From Deinococcus aquatilis DSM 23025 (GTDB taxonomy: Bacteria > Deinococcota > Deinococci > Deinococcales > Deinococcaceae), in the NCBI RefSeq assembly GCF_000378445.1, contig NZ_KB899743.1:1-35116 (forward strand): a stretch of DNA of 35,116 bases. Reading direction: 5' to 3'. The notes below the pieces were generated by a model, which saw only the letters and a list, made by a program, of their open reading frames with translations, had not been told where the DNA came from and did no database searches. The translations under genes and the position numbers were made by a program. Shown in pieces: positions 24,791-33,032 of this stretch. The number at the start of each line of letters is the position of its first letter. Position 1 is the stretch's first letter.

Positions 24791-25309
24791 ATGCCTCGGC
24801 CTAGCTCATTGGCAGATGCTGAGATTCGGCACCTAATTCTCAAAATGGCGGCGGTGCCCTACGATCATACCTTCGCCATCTTCTTCGAGCAGGGCATAGA
24901 TCAGGACATTGACTCATTGTTTGAGGTCATGAGCCACGAAGATCCCTGCGAGATGATCCCCACGGCGATTGAGCAAGGTTTGATGACGCAAGAGCAAGGC
25001 CGGGCGTACCTTGCTATCGCCGTTTGGTGTGGAAGGACCAATGGCGGGGGAATGAACCCCACGGTGGAGCGGTGGTTGGAAGAAGCAATAAGCGTGATTC
25101 GCATTGACCTCGCATTTCATCTTGACTACATCCCATTCCGCGACCAGGAAAAACGGAAGGCAATGTTATCTCGAGTGATGGAGCGGTTTCCTCAATTTGC
25201 CGTCATCTGCCAAGACTTCATGGTCTATGAGTACCTGTACAGACTGGCGCAGCCATGCGAAAAACGAGAGCTGGGAAACGGCAATGCAGATTCACACTAT
25301 GCTCAGTAG
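24791..25309 (+). CDS. Hypothetical protein, helical, soluble
   Basis: 172 residues from ATG 24791 (AAGG 7 bases upstream; ATG 24785 is an alternative). MPRPSSLADAEIRHLILKMA starts a largely helical acidic protein with TFAIFFEQGIDQDIDSLFEV, a Gly-rich TNGGGMNPTVERWLEEAISV and ERFPQFAVICQDFMVYEYLY. There is no signal peptide. It could be a cytoplasmic immunity-type or regulatory protein, but I recognise no family. It lies next to an IS5-type remnant that may have cut its original neighbourhood. Confidence 0.65.
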   Translation: MPRPSSLADAEIRHLILKMAAVPYDHTFAIFFEQGIDQDIDSLFEVMSHEDPCEMIPTAIEQGLMTQEQGRAYLAIAVWCGRTNGGGMNPTVERWLEEAISVIRIDLAFHLDYIPFRDQEKRKAMLSRVMERFPQFAVICQDFMVYEYLYRLAQPCEKRELGNGNADSHYAQ

Positions 25310-25321
25310 AGGTGCCGCAGG

Positions 25322-26142
25322 TCATAGCCAGAGCAGGACAGCAGCTAATGTCAACCAGCCGTGATAATTCACGGCTCGCTTGTCAAAGCGAGTGGCGATG
25401 TGCCGAAAATTTTTGAGTCGGTTGACCAGACGTTCTACCTTATTCCGTTCCTTGTAGAGGGCCGCGTCGAAACAGATATCGTCCCCTTGATCTTTGCGCC
25501 TGAGTATCGTGGTTCGAATGCCACGGCTATGGAGATACTTCCGGGTGGTCGTGTAGCTGTACCCCTTGTCACCCACGATGCGGTCAGGACGAACTCGCGG
25601 GCGTCTTCGTCCAGCATGTCTCACAGCACCCGTTTCAATTAACGGCTGTAGAAATTTGGACTCATGTCGTTCCCCGCCACTTAGCACAAAGGCCATGGGT
25701 TTACCCTGCCCTTCGGCACGCAGATGAATTTTCGTACGGAATCCACCTCGTGATCGTCCCAGCGCTTCATCTGCTTGACCACCTCGTGCACCTGCAGCGC
25801 ACTGATGAGCCCGCACGACGGTGCCGTCCACAAAGTACCTGGACCAGTCGAGCTGGCCTTGCATGTCAGCACGTCGTTGCAATGCAGCCCAGATCGCCTG
25901 CCAAATGCCTTTGGCTGTCCAACGACGAAACCGGCTGGCGATGGTGGTCCATTTCCCGAAGCGTTCAGGGACGTCCCGCCATGGTGCGCCTGTTCGCAAA
26001 ATCCAGACGATGCCACTGACGACGGGGCGATGCGCCAGCTAGGGTCGCCCGAGACCGACCAGAGGTGGAAGGAGGGGTTCAAGACGTTTCCACTGTTCAT
26101 CCGTGATTTCTTCGCGCCACAGCAGGAAAAGATATACCACTG
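25322..26142 (-). pseudogene. IS5-family (IS427-like) transposase with one nonsense codon
   Basis: Minus strand, starting near GTG 26142: LLWREEITDEQWKRLEPLLP, a TAG at 26039-26041 after VGLGRP, then LRTGAPWRDVPERFGKW, the DDE region YFVDGTVVRAHQCAAG, RIVGDKGYSYTTTRKYL and YKERNKVERLVNRLKNFRHI (YKxRNxVER). Apart from the TAG all parts of the family are present, so this copy died recently or uses suppression. It lies against an ISL3 fragment on its right. The terminal repeats are not resolved. Confidence 0.85.
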
Positions 26143-26145
26143 CCC

Positions 26146-26340
26146 TTGGCCCCTACCCTTGGGCGACACGCCCTAGCAGCAGCAATCACTCTGTCCTGGT
26201 CGAATGGCCCAGTTGAGGGCATCGTGAACGAGATCAAACGGATCAAACGACAGATGTACGGCCGCGCCTCGTTTGAGACGCTGCGGGCCCGCATCCTGAC
26301 TGCGTTTCCACCCTGCACCAACTTGGACTCAGAACTGAGA
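26146..26340 (+). pseudogene. ISL3-family transposase C-terminal remnant
   Basis: Plus strand: AAAITLSWSNGPVEGIVNEI, then KRIKRQMYGRASFETLRARI. This is the ISL3 WSNGxxEG...KRQMYGR C-terminal signature. Only the last 60 or so residues remain. It differs in sequence from the ISL3 remnant at 3583-4224, so it comes from another element. Confidence 0.7.
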
Positions 26341-26423
26341 AACAGGGGTCACGTCATCACAGCCACTCGCAGTCAAGGACATTGCTTCAGGCCATCGCAT
26401 TGGGACAGGGAATACTCAGGCCT

Positions 26424-26445
26424 ACCTCCTGGACATCCAGGAGGT
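26424..26445. repeat. Perfect 9-bp hairpin
   Basis: ACCTCCTGG-ACAT-CCAGGAGGT is a strong 9-bp stem with a 4-base loop, about 40 bp beyond the terminator of the envelope operon. It has no T tail in either direction. It might be a second, back-up transcript end or an RNA-stabilising structure. Confidence 0.4.
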
Positions 26446-26484
26446 ACAGCACACCGAACAGCAGAGATCGAAACGATAGAGCAA

Positions 26485-26508
26485 GCCCGGCGCATGAATG
26501 CGCCGGGC
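26485..26508 (-). terminator. Terminator of the three-gene envelope operon
   Basis: GCCCGGCGCA-loop-TGCGCCGGGC is a perfect 10-bp G+C-rich stem with a 4-base loop, 17 bp past the stop of the CsgG-like gene. On the minus strand it is followed by TTGCTCTATCG, a weak T tract. Position and strength make it the likely operon end. Confidence 0.7.
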
Positions 26509-26524
26509 CTAACCGCTGCAGCCC

Positions 26525-27169
26525 TTACATCGCCTTGTAGTAGCCCGCAGGAATCTTGAGCATCAGCTGCTGCACCGCGTTGTTGAGCATCTGCGTGATG
26601 GCGGCCTCAATCTGTGGGCTCGAGTTCGCTCCAATGTTGACCGGCAACAGCCCACTCATGTTGAAGCTGTTCCCCTCGGCTTTGCCCTGCACCTGCGTCG
26701 CGCCAATGATTCGGCGGGTTTTGGCATCCACGATCCGCAGATCAATCGCAATGGTGCTGCTCTTCTGGCCCACCGACACGCCCATGAACGAAATCCCGCC
26801 CCCGCTTGCTTCCGGCTCGTACTGCGTGATCGAGCCGAAAATCAATAGTTCGGCGCCTTGAAATTCAGTGCCTCCATTGAAAAAAGCCTCTTCGGTCAGC
26901 TGTGACGCATTTTCCCGTTCGTAGACTGCAAACTTGCCCGTGTTGAGCAGCGCGGTCGTCAGCGCGTCCGCAATGCCCTCGCCCAGATCGGAGTAGCACT
27001 TGGCCGCCTTGCACTTGAAGGTGCCGACGGCGATGTTGACCTGACCTTCCGGGAGGGCGGGCGCCGCCACCACGGGCGTGGCGGTGCTGGTGGCGGGGGC
27101 GGTCTGCGCCGTGGCAGGAACGGCGAGGGCAAGGGTCAGGGCAAGGGCAGCAAGGGGCAATTTCAACAT
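26525..27169 (-). CDS. CsgG/FlgO-like exported envelope protein
   Basis: 214 residues from ATG 27169 (GGAG 8 bases upstream). A signal peptide (MLKLPLAALALTLALAVPAT, cleavage near AQT) is followed by an Ala/Pro/Thr linker. The CsgG-like core (about 45-205) reads VNIAVGTFKCKAAKCYSDLG, ALTTALLNTGKFAVYERENA, GAELLIFGSITQYEPEASGG and IDLRIVDAKTRRIIGATQVQ. CsgG-fold proteins include the curli secretion pore and the Vibrio flagellar protein FlgO. There is no lipobox. As last gene of an operon with FlgT-like and FlgP-like proteins it probably acts at the outer membrane or cell wall. Confidence 0.8.
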   Translation of the reverse strand: MLKLPLAALALTLALAVPATAQTAPATSTATPVVAAPALPEGQVNIAVGTFKCKAAKCYSDLGEGIADALTTALLNTGKFAVYERENASQLTEEAFFNGGTEFQGAELLIFGSITQYEPEASGGGISFMGVSVGQKSSTIAIDLRIVDAKTRRIIGATQVQGKAEGNSFNMSGLLPVNIGANSSPQIEAAITQMLNNAVQQLMLKIPAGYYKAM

Positions 27170-27218
27170 AACACACTCCAAAACAAGGGAAAAAAGGCGG
27201 CGGAGAGAAACAGACAGC

Positions 27219-27917
27219 TTAGAAATCGCCGCTGGTACCGGGCGCAGGCGGGGTAAAGCCACCGCCGGTAGAGGTGGTCGGACGGGGGGCTACCCCTGGA
27301 GCGCTCTGGCTGCTGGGCGCCGCTTCAGCGCGTTGGTCGAGCGGCAACTCATAGCGGGCCACCACGCACAGCCCTTGATTGCCGAGGCTCACGATGCGGT
27401 GCCCAGTGATTCGTCCTCCACGCAGCAGCGCTTGGGCAGAGGTGCTCACGCTGTCCCGGACTGTTTCTACAGCCAGGTCGGACAGTTTCAGGTCGCCCCC
27501 GTCCACCACGCTGGCGGTGGTGTTGCGGGAATCCAGGCCACGGTCAACCGCCGTCCGCAGGCCGCCGAAGAATTCAGCCGCCGCCCCATTGGCCCGCAAC
27601 TGGGCTTTCTGGATGGCCGGCGCCAGCGACGTCACGCCACGCGCCTGATACACCTGTGCCGAAACGATCGAGAACCCGTACACCCGCAGCGTATCGTTGC
27701 GGCCATCCCCATCCGCGTCGTAGGCCGTGGAGATGGGCGGAGCACACTGCAGCATGAGTTTCAGGGCGTCGGCGGGGTTCAGGTCTCCCCCCTGCACGGT
27801 GTAGGCCGCCTGAACCTGCTCGGTTTTCAGGAATTGCTGGGGAGTGACTGGGGCGTCGGAGGTCTGGGCGGCGGCGCAGCCTGCACAAAGCAGAGCCAGC
27901 AAAAGTAGTGGTCGCAT
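27219..27917 (-). CDS. Exported protein, LPP20/FlgP-like
   Basis: 232 residues from ATG 27917 (GGAG 6 bases upstream). A signal sequence (MRPLLLLALLCAGCAAAQTS) may be a lipoprotein type (CAGC) or an ordinary signal cut at AAA. An Asp/Gly loop YDADGDGRNDTLR resembles a calcium site. The long region LAPAIQKAQLRANGAAAEFF ... VRDSVSTSAQALLRGGRITG ... GLCVVARYELPL follows the pattern of LPP20/FlgP proteins. The C-terminus is Pro/Ser/Gly-rich and disordered. The stop is 49 bp before the CsgG-like gene. The FlgP assignment is by pattern only. Confidence 0.7.
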   Translation of the reverse strand: MRPLLLLALLCAGCAAAQTSDAPVTPQQFLKTEQVQAAYTVQGGDLNPADALKLMLQCAPPISTAYDADGDGRNDTLRVYGFSIVSAQVYQARGVTSLAPAIQKAQLRANGAAAEFFGGLRTAVDRGLDSRNTTASVVDGGDLKLSDLAVETVRDSVSTSAQALLRGGRITGHRIVSLGNQGLCVVARYELPLDQRAEAAPSSQSAPGVAPRPTTSTGGGFTPPAPGTSGDF

Positions 27918-27931
27918 CGGATCTCCTGGAA

Positions 27932-29074
27932 TTAGCGGTAGGTCACGGTGAGTTCGCCGGCACTCAGACCGGTGACCTGGAGGCCGAGGTCTTCGAGCAA
28001 CTGCGCCAGATCTTCCGGTGCACCGTTGTACTCGACTTCGACCAACGCACCTGCGGTGTCGAACTGACGGTTGAGGGCGGCGTTGACGCCCGCGCTGCCC
28101 CGCAAGGTGGCGAGGGTGTCGTTGAGGGCCTTGAAGTTGGGGACACCCGTGAGCCGCACCGTAAAGGTGCGCCCCGCGGCCTTGCCGTTCCCACTCAGCC
28201 AACCCAGCAGGGCTCCGGGGAGGCCAGGGGTCGCCAGCTTGGCGACGTTTTGCAGGGCGGTCTTACCGGCAACAGAGTCGGTGGCCGCCGTACCAGTGCC
28301 CGTAAAGGCGTCACTGAAGATGATCTGGCCGGTGGCCAGATCCACGATCTTGAGTTCCAAGCGGGCGCTGTAGGCGCGCTGGCTCAGGACGGCGCCGTAC
28401 TCTTCGGCGAATGCTTCCCCAGTGACCAGCAGGTCAGCCTTGAAACGGGTGGCCAACTCGCTGCGGGCCTGCGGGTCGAGGTCTCCACTGCGCAAAACGT
28501 CCCGCAAAGTGTTGAGTTCGCTTTGCTTGAGATCGACAACCCGGTAACCCGCGGCGATCAAGGACCGCTGAATCTCAGTTTCGGCTGCTGGATCGGGCGT
28601 TGGGCGGCGCAGGATGGACTCAGGAATCAAGACGATGATCCGCGGATCGCCTTTCTGGGTCAGGAACGCTTTGAGTTCCTGTTCCAGGCTGGGCCGGGCC
28701 ACGGTGACCCGGACATTGACGGTGTAGGTACCGTTGTCCTGATTCTCCGAAAGCACCTGGGTCACGCGTCCGAAACCGTCAGCCCGCTTGATCAGGCGCT
28801 GCTGGAGTTGCTCGAACTCATCGGTGCTGCGCAGGGTGCTGGACGAACTGATGTAAGCGCCGAGCACCTGCTCGATGGCGGTGCGAATGGCGTCGTTGAG
28901 GGCGGCCTGCCGGGCAGCGGCAGGAGTGGAGGTAATCAGGGCTTGACCGCGGACCTGGATGGTCTGTTCAGCGGGCGTGGTCACGGCTCCGGCGAAATTG
29001 AGAGCGAAAGGGCTGAAGGCCGGAGTCAGGAGGGCCAGACACAACAACCATCCTCTCCCCGTGCGGCGACTCAT
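27932..29074 (-). CDS. FlgT-like exported envelope protein
   Basis: 380 residues from ATG 29074. A signal peptide (MSRRTGRGWLLCLALLTPAF) precedes a FlgT_N-like domain at about 35-130 (VRGQALITSTPAAARQAALN, AIEQVLGAYISSSS, NGTYTVNVRVTVARP). A FlgT-middle or CsgG-like domain at about 150-270 follows (IIVLIPESILRRP, ATRFKADLLVTGEAFAEEYG, ARLELKIVDLATGQIIFSDA). The C-terminal part (TFTVRLTGVPNFKALNDTLA) looks like a small alpha/beta module. In Vibrio, FlgT builds the H-ring of the flagellar motor; no flagellar gene is seen here. First gene of the operon, 14 bp from the next. The open frame upstream to 29266 lacks a signal sequence at its start. Confidence 0.8.
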   Translation of the reverse strand: MSRRTGRGWLLCLALLTPAFSPFALNFAGAVTTPAEQTIQVRGQALITSTPAAARQAALNDAIRTAIEQVLGAYISSSSTLRSTDEFEQLQQRLIKRADGFGRVTQVLSENQDNGTYTVNVRVTVARPSLEQELKAFLTQKGDPRIIVLIPESILRRPTPDPAAETEIQRSLIAAGYRVVDLKQSELNTLRDVLRSGDLDPQARSELATRFKADLLVTGEAFAEEYGAVLSQRAYSARLELKIVDLATGQIIFSDAFTGTGTAATDSVAGKTALQNVAKLATPGLPGALLGWLSGNGKAAGRTFTVRLTGVPNFKALNDTLATLRGSAGVNAALNRQFDTAGALVEVEYNGAPEDLAQLLEDLGLQVTGLSAGELTVTYR

Positions 29075-29307
29075 AGTTCTCAAGATCACGTCGGCCAGTG
29101 TGGCACCTGCTGGGTTGGATGCGGGGCGAATATGTGGACTACCCCTATTGGGGGTGCTGATGGGCAGCTCATTTTCAAGCTTACACGTGGCCTCAATCTG
29201 CCTGCCCTCCGGAATTTGGTCAGACAAAGTGCAGGCGGCCATGCATTTAGCCCTCACTTTGGTCATATCTACTCATATGACTCAATTGCTTTACATAAAC
29301 TGCACAC

Positions 29308-29850
29308 ATGAATAAGTTGCTTCTGCTCCTGCTGCCCACCCTCGTTCTCAGTGCCTGCGGAAAATCGGCGGAAAGTTCTATGAAGGCATTCTGTGGAGAC
29401 TTGTCCGCTGGCAAGTGGGAAAAGGCCTTGGAAGCATTCGGAGACGCGGAGACGATCAAATCTGCGATGGCTGACATGTCGAAGGACGCAGAGACCAAGC
29501 CATTGGTGCAGTCTCTGTTCAGCGGTTCGAAGTGCACGGTCGCCGGCGCCAAGGACGGCAGCGTCACACTGAAGGTTGACGCCGTGAACGCACAAGCTGT
29601 GACTGCAAGTGTGATGGCAGACAGCATGGGCTTGGCGTTTATGTCAGCGTTCAGCGGCGCAGAAGGTGAGAAAATGATGCAGCAGGCACTGATTGGGAAG
29701 CTCACCACCGCCCTGACCGCCAAGGACGCCCCGCGCGTACAGACACAAGTTAATGTTGAGATGAAGCAGGTGGAGGGGCGCTGGATACCAGTAGACGGCG
29801 AGAAGCTGCTCTCGGCAATCAGTGGTGGTATAGACAAGATGGGCCAGTGA
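29308..29850 (+). CDS. Small lipoprotein
   Basis: 180 residues from ATG 29308. MNKLLLLLLPTLVLSACGKS carries a perfect lipobox (LSAC, Cys 17), so it is lipidated and anchored in a membrane. The mature part starts SSMKAFCGDLSAGKWEKALE and continues with a cystatin/NTF2-like order of a helix pair and strands (TVAGAKDGSVTLKVDAVN, VQTQVNVEMKQVEGRWIPVD), as in lipoproteins of the DUF4878 type. Its role is unknown. It is divergent from the FlgT-like operon with 233 bp between the starts, so the two may share a control region. Confidence 0.75.
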   Translation: MNKLLLLLLPTLVLSACGKSAESSMKAFCGDLSAGKWEKALEAFGDAETIKSAMADMSKDAETKPLVQSLFSGSKCTVAGAKDGSVTLKVDAVNAQAVTASVMADSMGLAFMSAFSGAEGEKMMQQALIGKLTTALTAKDAPRVQTQVNVEMKQVEGRWIPVDGEKLLSAISGGIDKMGQ

Positions 29851-30244
29851 GCGGACTGCCAAGCGCACTTCTTCTCACGCTGCTGTCATTCACTCAATAG
29901 GATTGACGACATGCGGAAATTTACAGGGCTGGTGGCAGCGACAGTGACGGCAATGACAAGTCCCCCCCGGGCGAATATAGTCGTTAATCACATTTACCTC
30001 CAGCCCGAGAACTGTTGGCCTGAAGCTCATTCGTTCGTATGAATGCCGTGAGAGCAGGTGCTAGTAAAACCCTAAACGAAATGTCTAGTCAAATCCGCAC
30101 ACTTTCTCACCTGAATCTTTCGTTTTACTCATAATACCTCTGAGCTTGTGAAAACGTGATCCGAGCTTTTCCGGCTGGATAGTCATCTTTACGCCATTTC
30201 GCTCTTGACAGATGTTTTTATCCGTTTAACACAGGAGTACGCCT
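29851..30244. other. 394-bp intergenic region with one possible short ORF
   Basis: ATG 29911 opens a 43-codon frame ending at 30042 (MRKFTGLVAATVTAMTSPPR at its start) with AGGA about 8 bases upstream; it looks like the truncated signal sequence of a lost exported protein. The rest is AT-rich. TTGACA at 30205-30210 could be a -35 for the downstream vWA gene, but no good -10 follows at the right distance. Confidence 0.35.
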
Positions 30245-31219
30245 ATGAAATACATTCAAAAAACCACCCTTGGCTTAACCATCAGTTTGTTAGCCTTAGC
30301 CTCTTGTCAGTCCAACGTTGCGCCTCCTGTGCCTGCGGCTACCACTGTGCAGGTCAACGGCACGCGGGTGGTCAATGGCACGACGATTCAGTTTGGTGTG
30401 ACCGCACTCGACGGCACGACTGTAGTCGGAACAGGTAAAATCGACAAAGCTGCGGTCACGTTTACTACTGCCGGTATTATGGGTACAGCCACAGTTTGCG
30501 GCCAGATTGCCGCTCAAAACGTAGTTACGGCGGCAGTGACCTTGGATGCCACAGGCAGCATGACCACTACAGACCCGACTGAAAACCGCAAACTGGCGGC
30601 CAAAGCGTTTGTCGCTCGGTTGACGGGAGACAGTCAGGCCGCCGTGCTGTCTTTTGAAGCAAGCAGCACGCCCACCGCTGGGCTGCTTGCCAGCCGGTTG
30701 CAGCAAACCATGACTGCAGACAAAGCTTTACTCAACACCGCTATCGATAAGGCGACCTACGCTTCGGGCAGTACCAACTTCTACGATGCTGTAAAGGACG
30801 CTGTATTTGTGGCTAAGCAGTCGGGCCGGCCCAATCCCATCGTGCTTGCCTTGACTGACGGGATAGACAATGCCAGCAGCAACACCGCTGCTGATGCCAT
30901 TGCTTACGCCAAGACCCGCAACGTGGCTGTGTACACTGTTGGTCTCGATACTCCCAGCGACCGACTGGATTTTAGCGCCATGGAGCGTATTTCCAGTGAG
31001 ACAGGTGGGCTGTTCCGGAGCAACATCAGCAGTACCGACCTCAACGATTACTTCGCCAAACTTTACAATGCGTTTACGGCTCAGGGCTGCGTGCAGATCA
31101 ACCTAGCTACCGCTCCTACTGCAGGAACGATTATTGAAGGCACACTGACAGTTGATATTGCTGATACGGGTAAAGCCACGGCCAGTCTTAAGGTCCCTTT
31201 TTCCTACACTGCCCGCTGA
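30245..31219 (+). CDS. von Willebrand A domain lipoprotein
   Basis: 324 residues from ATG 30245, with AGGAG 8 bases upstream. A lipoprotein signal (TLGLTISLLALASCQS, lipobox LASC) is followed by a beta-rich segment to about residue 85. The vWA domain comes next: VTLDATGSM (MIDAS D-x-T-G-S), the MIDAS Thr in SGSTNFYDAVKDAVF, and IVLALTDGIDNASSNTAADA, ending near SSTDLNDYFAKLYNAF. A short C-terminal beta domain (VDIADTGKATASLKVPFSYT) closes it. Metal-dependent ligand binding at the cell surface is expected; the partner is unknown. A terminator follows directly, so it is monocistronic. Confidence 0.88.
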   Translation: MKYIQKTTLGLTISLLALASCQSNVAPPVPAATTVQVNGTRVVNGTTIQFGVTALDGTTVVGTGKIDKAAVTFTTAGIMGTATVCGQIAAQNVVTAAVTLDATGSMTTTDPTENRKLAAKAFVARLTGDSQAAVLSFEASSTPTAGLLASRLQQTMTADKALLNTAIDKATYASGSTNFYDAVKDAVFVAKQSGRPNPIVLALTDGIDNASSNTAADAIAYAKTRNVAVYTVGLDTPSDRLDFSAMERISSETGGLFRSNISSTDLNDYFAKLYNAFTAQGCVQINLATAPTAGTIIEGTLTVDIADTGKATASLKVPFSYTAR

Positions 31220-31233
31220 GATTCAACCTCTTT

Positions 31234-31270
31234 ATGCCTGCGCCTGAGCAATTGGCGTAGGCATTTTGTG
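31234..31270 (+). terminator. Terminator of vWA lipoprotein gene
   Basis: ATGCCTGCGCC (31234-31244), a 9-base loop, then GGCGTAGGCAT (31254-31264) form an 11-bp stem with one mismatch, followed by TTTGTG. It sits 14 bp past the stop codon. Confidence 0.75.
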
Positions 31271-31420
31271 ATTGTGTCCTCAGCCTCTCTAGGGTTCAAA
31301 AGCGGCAAGAAGTTGGACAAATGTCTGCTGGGACGGCGTTCTTCGACTTGACCAAGGACGTAGGACACATTGAAGGGCGTCCAAACCACGTCTAATACGG
31401 GATTAAACTGAGTCGCGACT

Positions 31421-31801
31421 ATGCGACCTGCCTCGCTGTTCCCGCATCAGACGTCCGATGAGTTGGAGTTGGCCTACCGCCAGTCCGAGCGAGCGGTGGA
31501 GCGCTCCCGCTGGCAGATCTTGTGGCTGAAAAGCAAAGGGTTATCCATTCCAGAGATCAAAGCGGTCACGAGTTTTTCGCGCAGCACGATCAGCACGTTG
31601 ATTCGGGCTTACAACAAAGATGGGCCAGCGGTGGTGGTGGACAGACGCCGTTGGAACAAATCGACTCCTGCGCTCGGCACTTCGAGCACTCAAGACCCAC
31701 CTGGCCCGCGAGCTGTACCGAACCTTGCAGGCCCGTCACATGGGCGGCCCCATCCCCGCCCCTTCATAGGATCTTTTTGGGTCTTTTCTCTGCCGACTTG
31801 A
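31421..31801 (+). pseudogene. IS630-like transposase N-terminal remnant
   Basis: The frame from 31421 contains ERSRWQILWLKSKGLSIPEI, then SFSRSTISTLIRAYNKDGPA and VVVDRRRWN, the HTH pair of IS630-type (DDE_3) transposases. After about 31660 the frame no longer matches; a shifted frame gives RSALRALKTHLARELYRTL. The catalytic domain is absent. Another relic, from a different element than the IS630 copy at 18438. Confidence 0.6.
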
Positions 31802-32034
31802 CATACCAGGTTCGGGTACTGAGGTTGCGCCTGGTGTTGCTACAGAATAACTCCAAGACGCGGGTCTAGGAGTGGTCGTGGTGGCGATGACGCACCAGGC
31901 ACGAGCCCAACAAAGTCATCGCCAACGTCAATAACGCTGGCTCTTCTCTCGCTAATTGCAACTGTAGTATTAAGGCAACGCCACTGGATCCAAGTCGGTT
32001 TCCATAACCACCGAAATGGGGGGCATTACCCAAA
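31802..32034. other. Non-coding stretch after transposase remnant
   Basis: No gene, hairpin-tail terminator or recognisable repeat was found. The minus-strand CRP/FNR-type gene ends at 32035, so its transcript must stop in or beyond this region. Confidence 0.4.
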
Positions 32035-32700
32035 TTATGAAAGCAGCTGCCTAAGCTCCTCACGGTTGGCCACGACAACCCGTCGGTGATCCAACTGAAT
32101 CAGTCCAAGACGGTAGAATTCACCGAGTTTGCGGCTGATGAGTTCCGGCACCGTGCCCAGCAATGCGGCCAGCTCACTGTTGGTGGGAAGCTGAAAAGAG
32201 GTCTGGGCGTGTTCGAGCAAGTAGAGGGCCAGACGCGCGCTGAGACCATTGAAGACCAGCTGATCTATGCGGTTCAGCAGTTCCGCCTGCCGCCGTGCGA
32301 ACGCACCGATCACTGCCGCTGACAGGTCGGGTGAGGCGAAAACAGTGGCCTGCACGACCTCAGCGGGCAGCCGTAGAATTTCTGTTGGGGTCTGAAGGGC
32401 TTCAGCACTTGCCGGATAGGCCGCCTGCCTCTGAAAGGTTGCAATGGCGGCGACCATTTGCCGTGGGCCTTCGACATGCAGGGTGAGTTCCCGGTGACCG
32501 TCTTTCGACATCCGGAAAACCCTCACGCTGCCGCTGACGACCACATGTACGTACTCAATAGAATCTCCGGCATGAAACAGCGGTTGACTACGCTCCAGCT
32601 GTTGAAATTTGGCCTGCCGTGCCAGGGGATCGAGCACGCCGCTGGGCGCGCCGCGAAAGATCGGCAGATGCAGCAAGACGGTCAGGGCGCGGTCGGTCAC
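32035..32700 (-). CDS. CRP/FNR-family regulator, Dnr-like
   Basis: 221 residues from GTG 32700. A cyclic-nucleotide-type sensor domain at about 10-120 (PLFHAGDSIEYVHVVVSGSV, GHRELTLHVEGPRQMVAAIA), a long dimer helix (AVIGAFARRQAELLNRIDQL) and a winged HTH (LPTNSELAALLGTVPELISR) are present. The recognition helix has E-x2-SR, as in FNR/Dnr proteins that read TTGA half-sites. The protein has no cysteine, so it cannot hold an FNR Fe-S cluster; a Dnr/NNR-like heme sensor of nitric oxide is the likely alternative. It is the last gene of the ferredoxin-hemoglobin-cupin operon, and matching boxes lie upstream of that operon. Confidence 0.87.
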   Translation of the reverse strand: MTDRALTVLLHLPIFRGAPSGVLDPLARQAKFQQLERSQPLFHAGDSIEYVHVVVSGSVRVFRMSKDGHRELTLHVEGPRQMVAAIATFQRQAAYPASAEALQTPTEILRLPAEVVQATVFASPDLSAAVIGAFARRQAELLNRIDQLVFNGLSARLALYLLEHAQTSFQLPTNSELAALLGTVPELISRKLGEFYRLGLIQLDHRRVVVANREELRQLLS

Positions 32701-32741
32701 AGTCTGGCGATGCTAGCGTCCCAAGTGGCCCGTGCCGTTCA

Positions 32742-33032
32742 CTATAGAGATTCAGGCGGCAGCATTGGAATTAAGGTGACCAAAAACTGGGTGCTGTCGG
32801 TAGCGGCCAGCAGTTCGATCGGCTCGTTCGCATCAAATCTGAACACGTCAGATTTACTCAGGTTCTGAACCCCGTGAAAGGTGGCGACCAGCGTTCCACT
32901 GAGCACCGTGACACTCCCCCAGTGCTGTGGATGCCGGTGACTTGGAAGGCCTTGGCCCGCCTGCAACGTGAACAGAAGGACGCGCCCGTGCGGTGCGGCC
33001 CAAAGAATCTGGGGTGGTTCGGCTCGGTTCAT
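32742..33032 (-). CDS. Cupin-domain protein
   Basis: 96 residues from ATG 33032 (GAGGA 7 bases upstream), overlapping the hemoglobin stop as ATGA. One small cupin barrel: RVLLFTLQAGQGLPSHRHPQ with His ligands (HRHPQHWG), SVTVLSGTLVATFHG, then DVFRFDANEPIELLAATDST. The metal-site motif G(X)5HXH(X)3-4E is partly kept (H-R-H, no clear Glu). It may be a sensor or small metalloprotein. Its place inside a hemoglobin/FNR-type operon suggests a role in nitric-oxide or oxygen stress. Confidence 0.82.
   Translation of the reverse strand: MNRAEPPQILWAAPHGRVLLFTLQAGQGLPSHRHPQHWGSVTVLSGTLVATFHGVQNLSKSDVFRFDANEPIELLAATDSTQFLVTLIPMLPPESL

Noticed and set aside
25435..25642. Small frames within the IS5-type transposase
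   Set aside because: They are shadows of the transposase coding strand.
27908..29311. 467-codon plus-strand frame opposite the FlgT-like gene
   Set aside because: It is antisense to a gene with signal peptide, domains and operon structure; the translation is Gln/Gly-rich without motifs.
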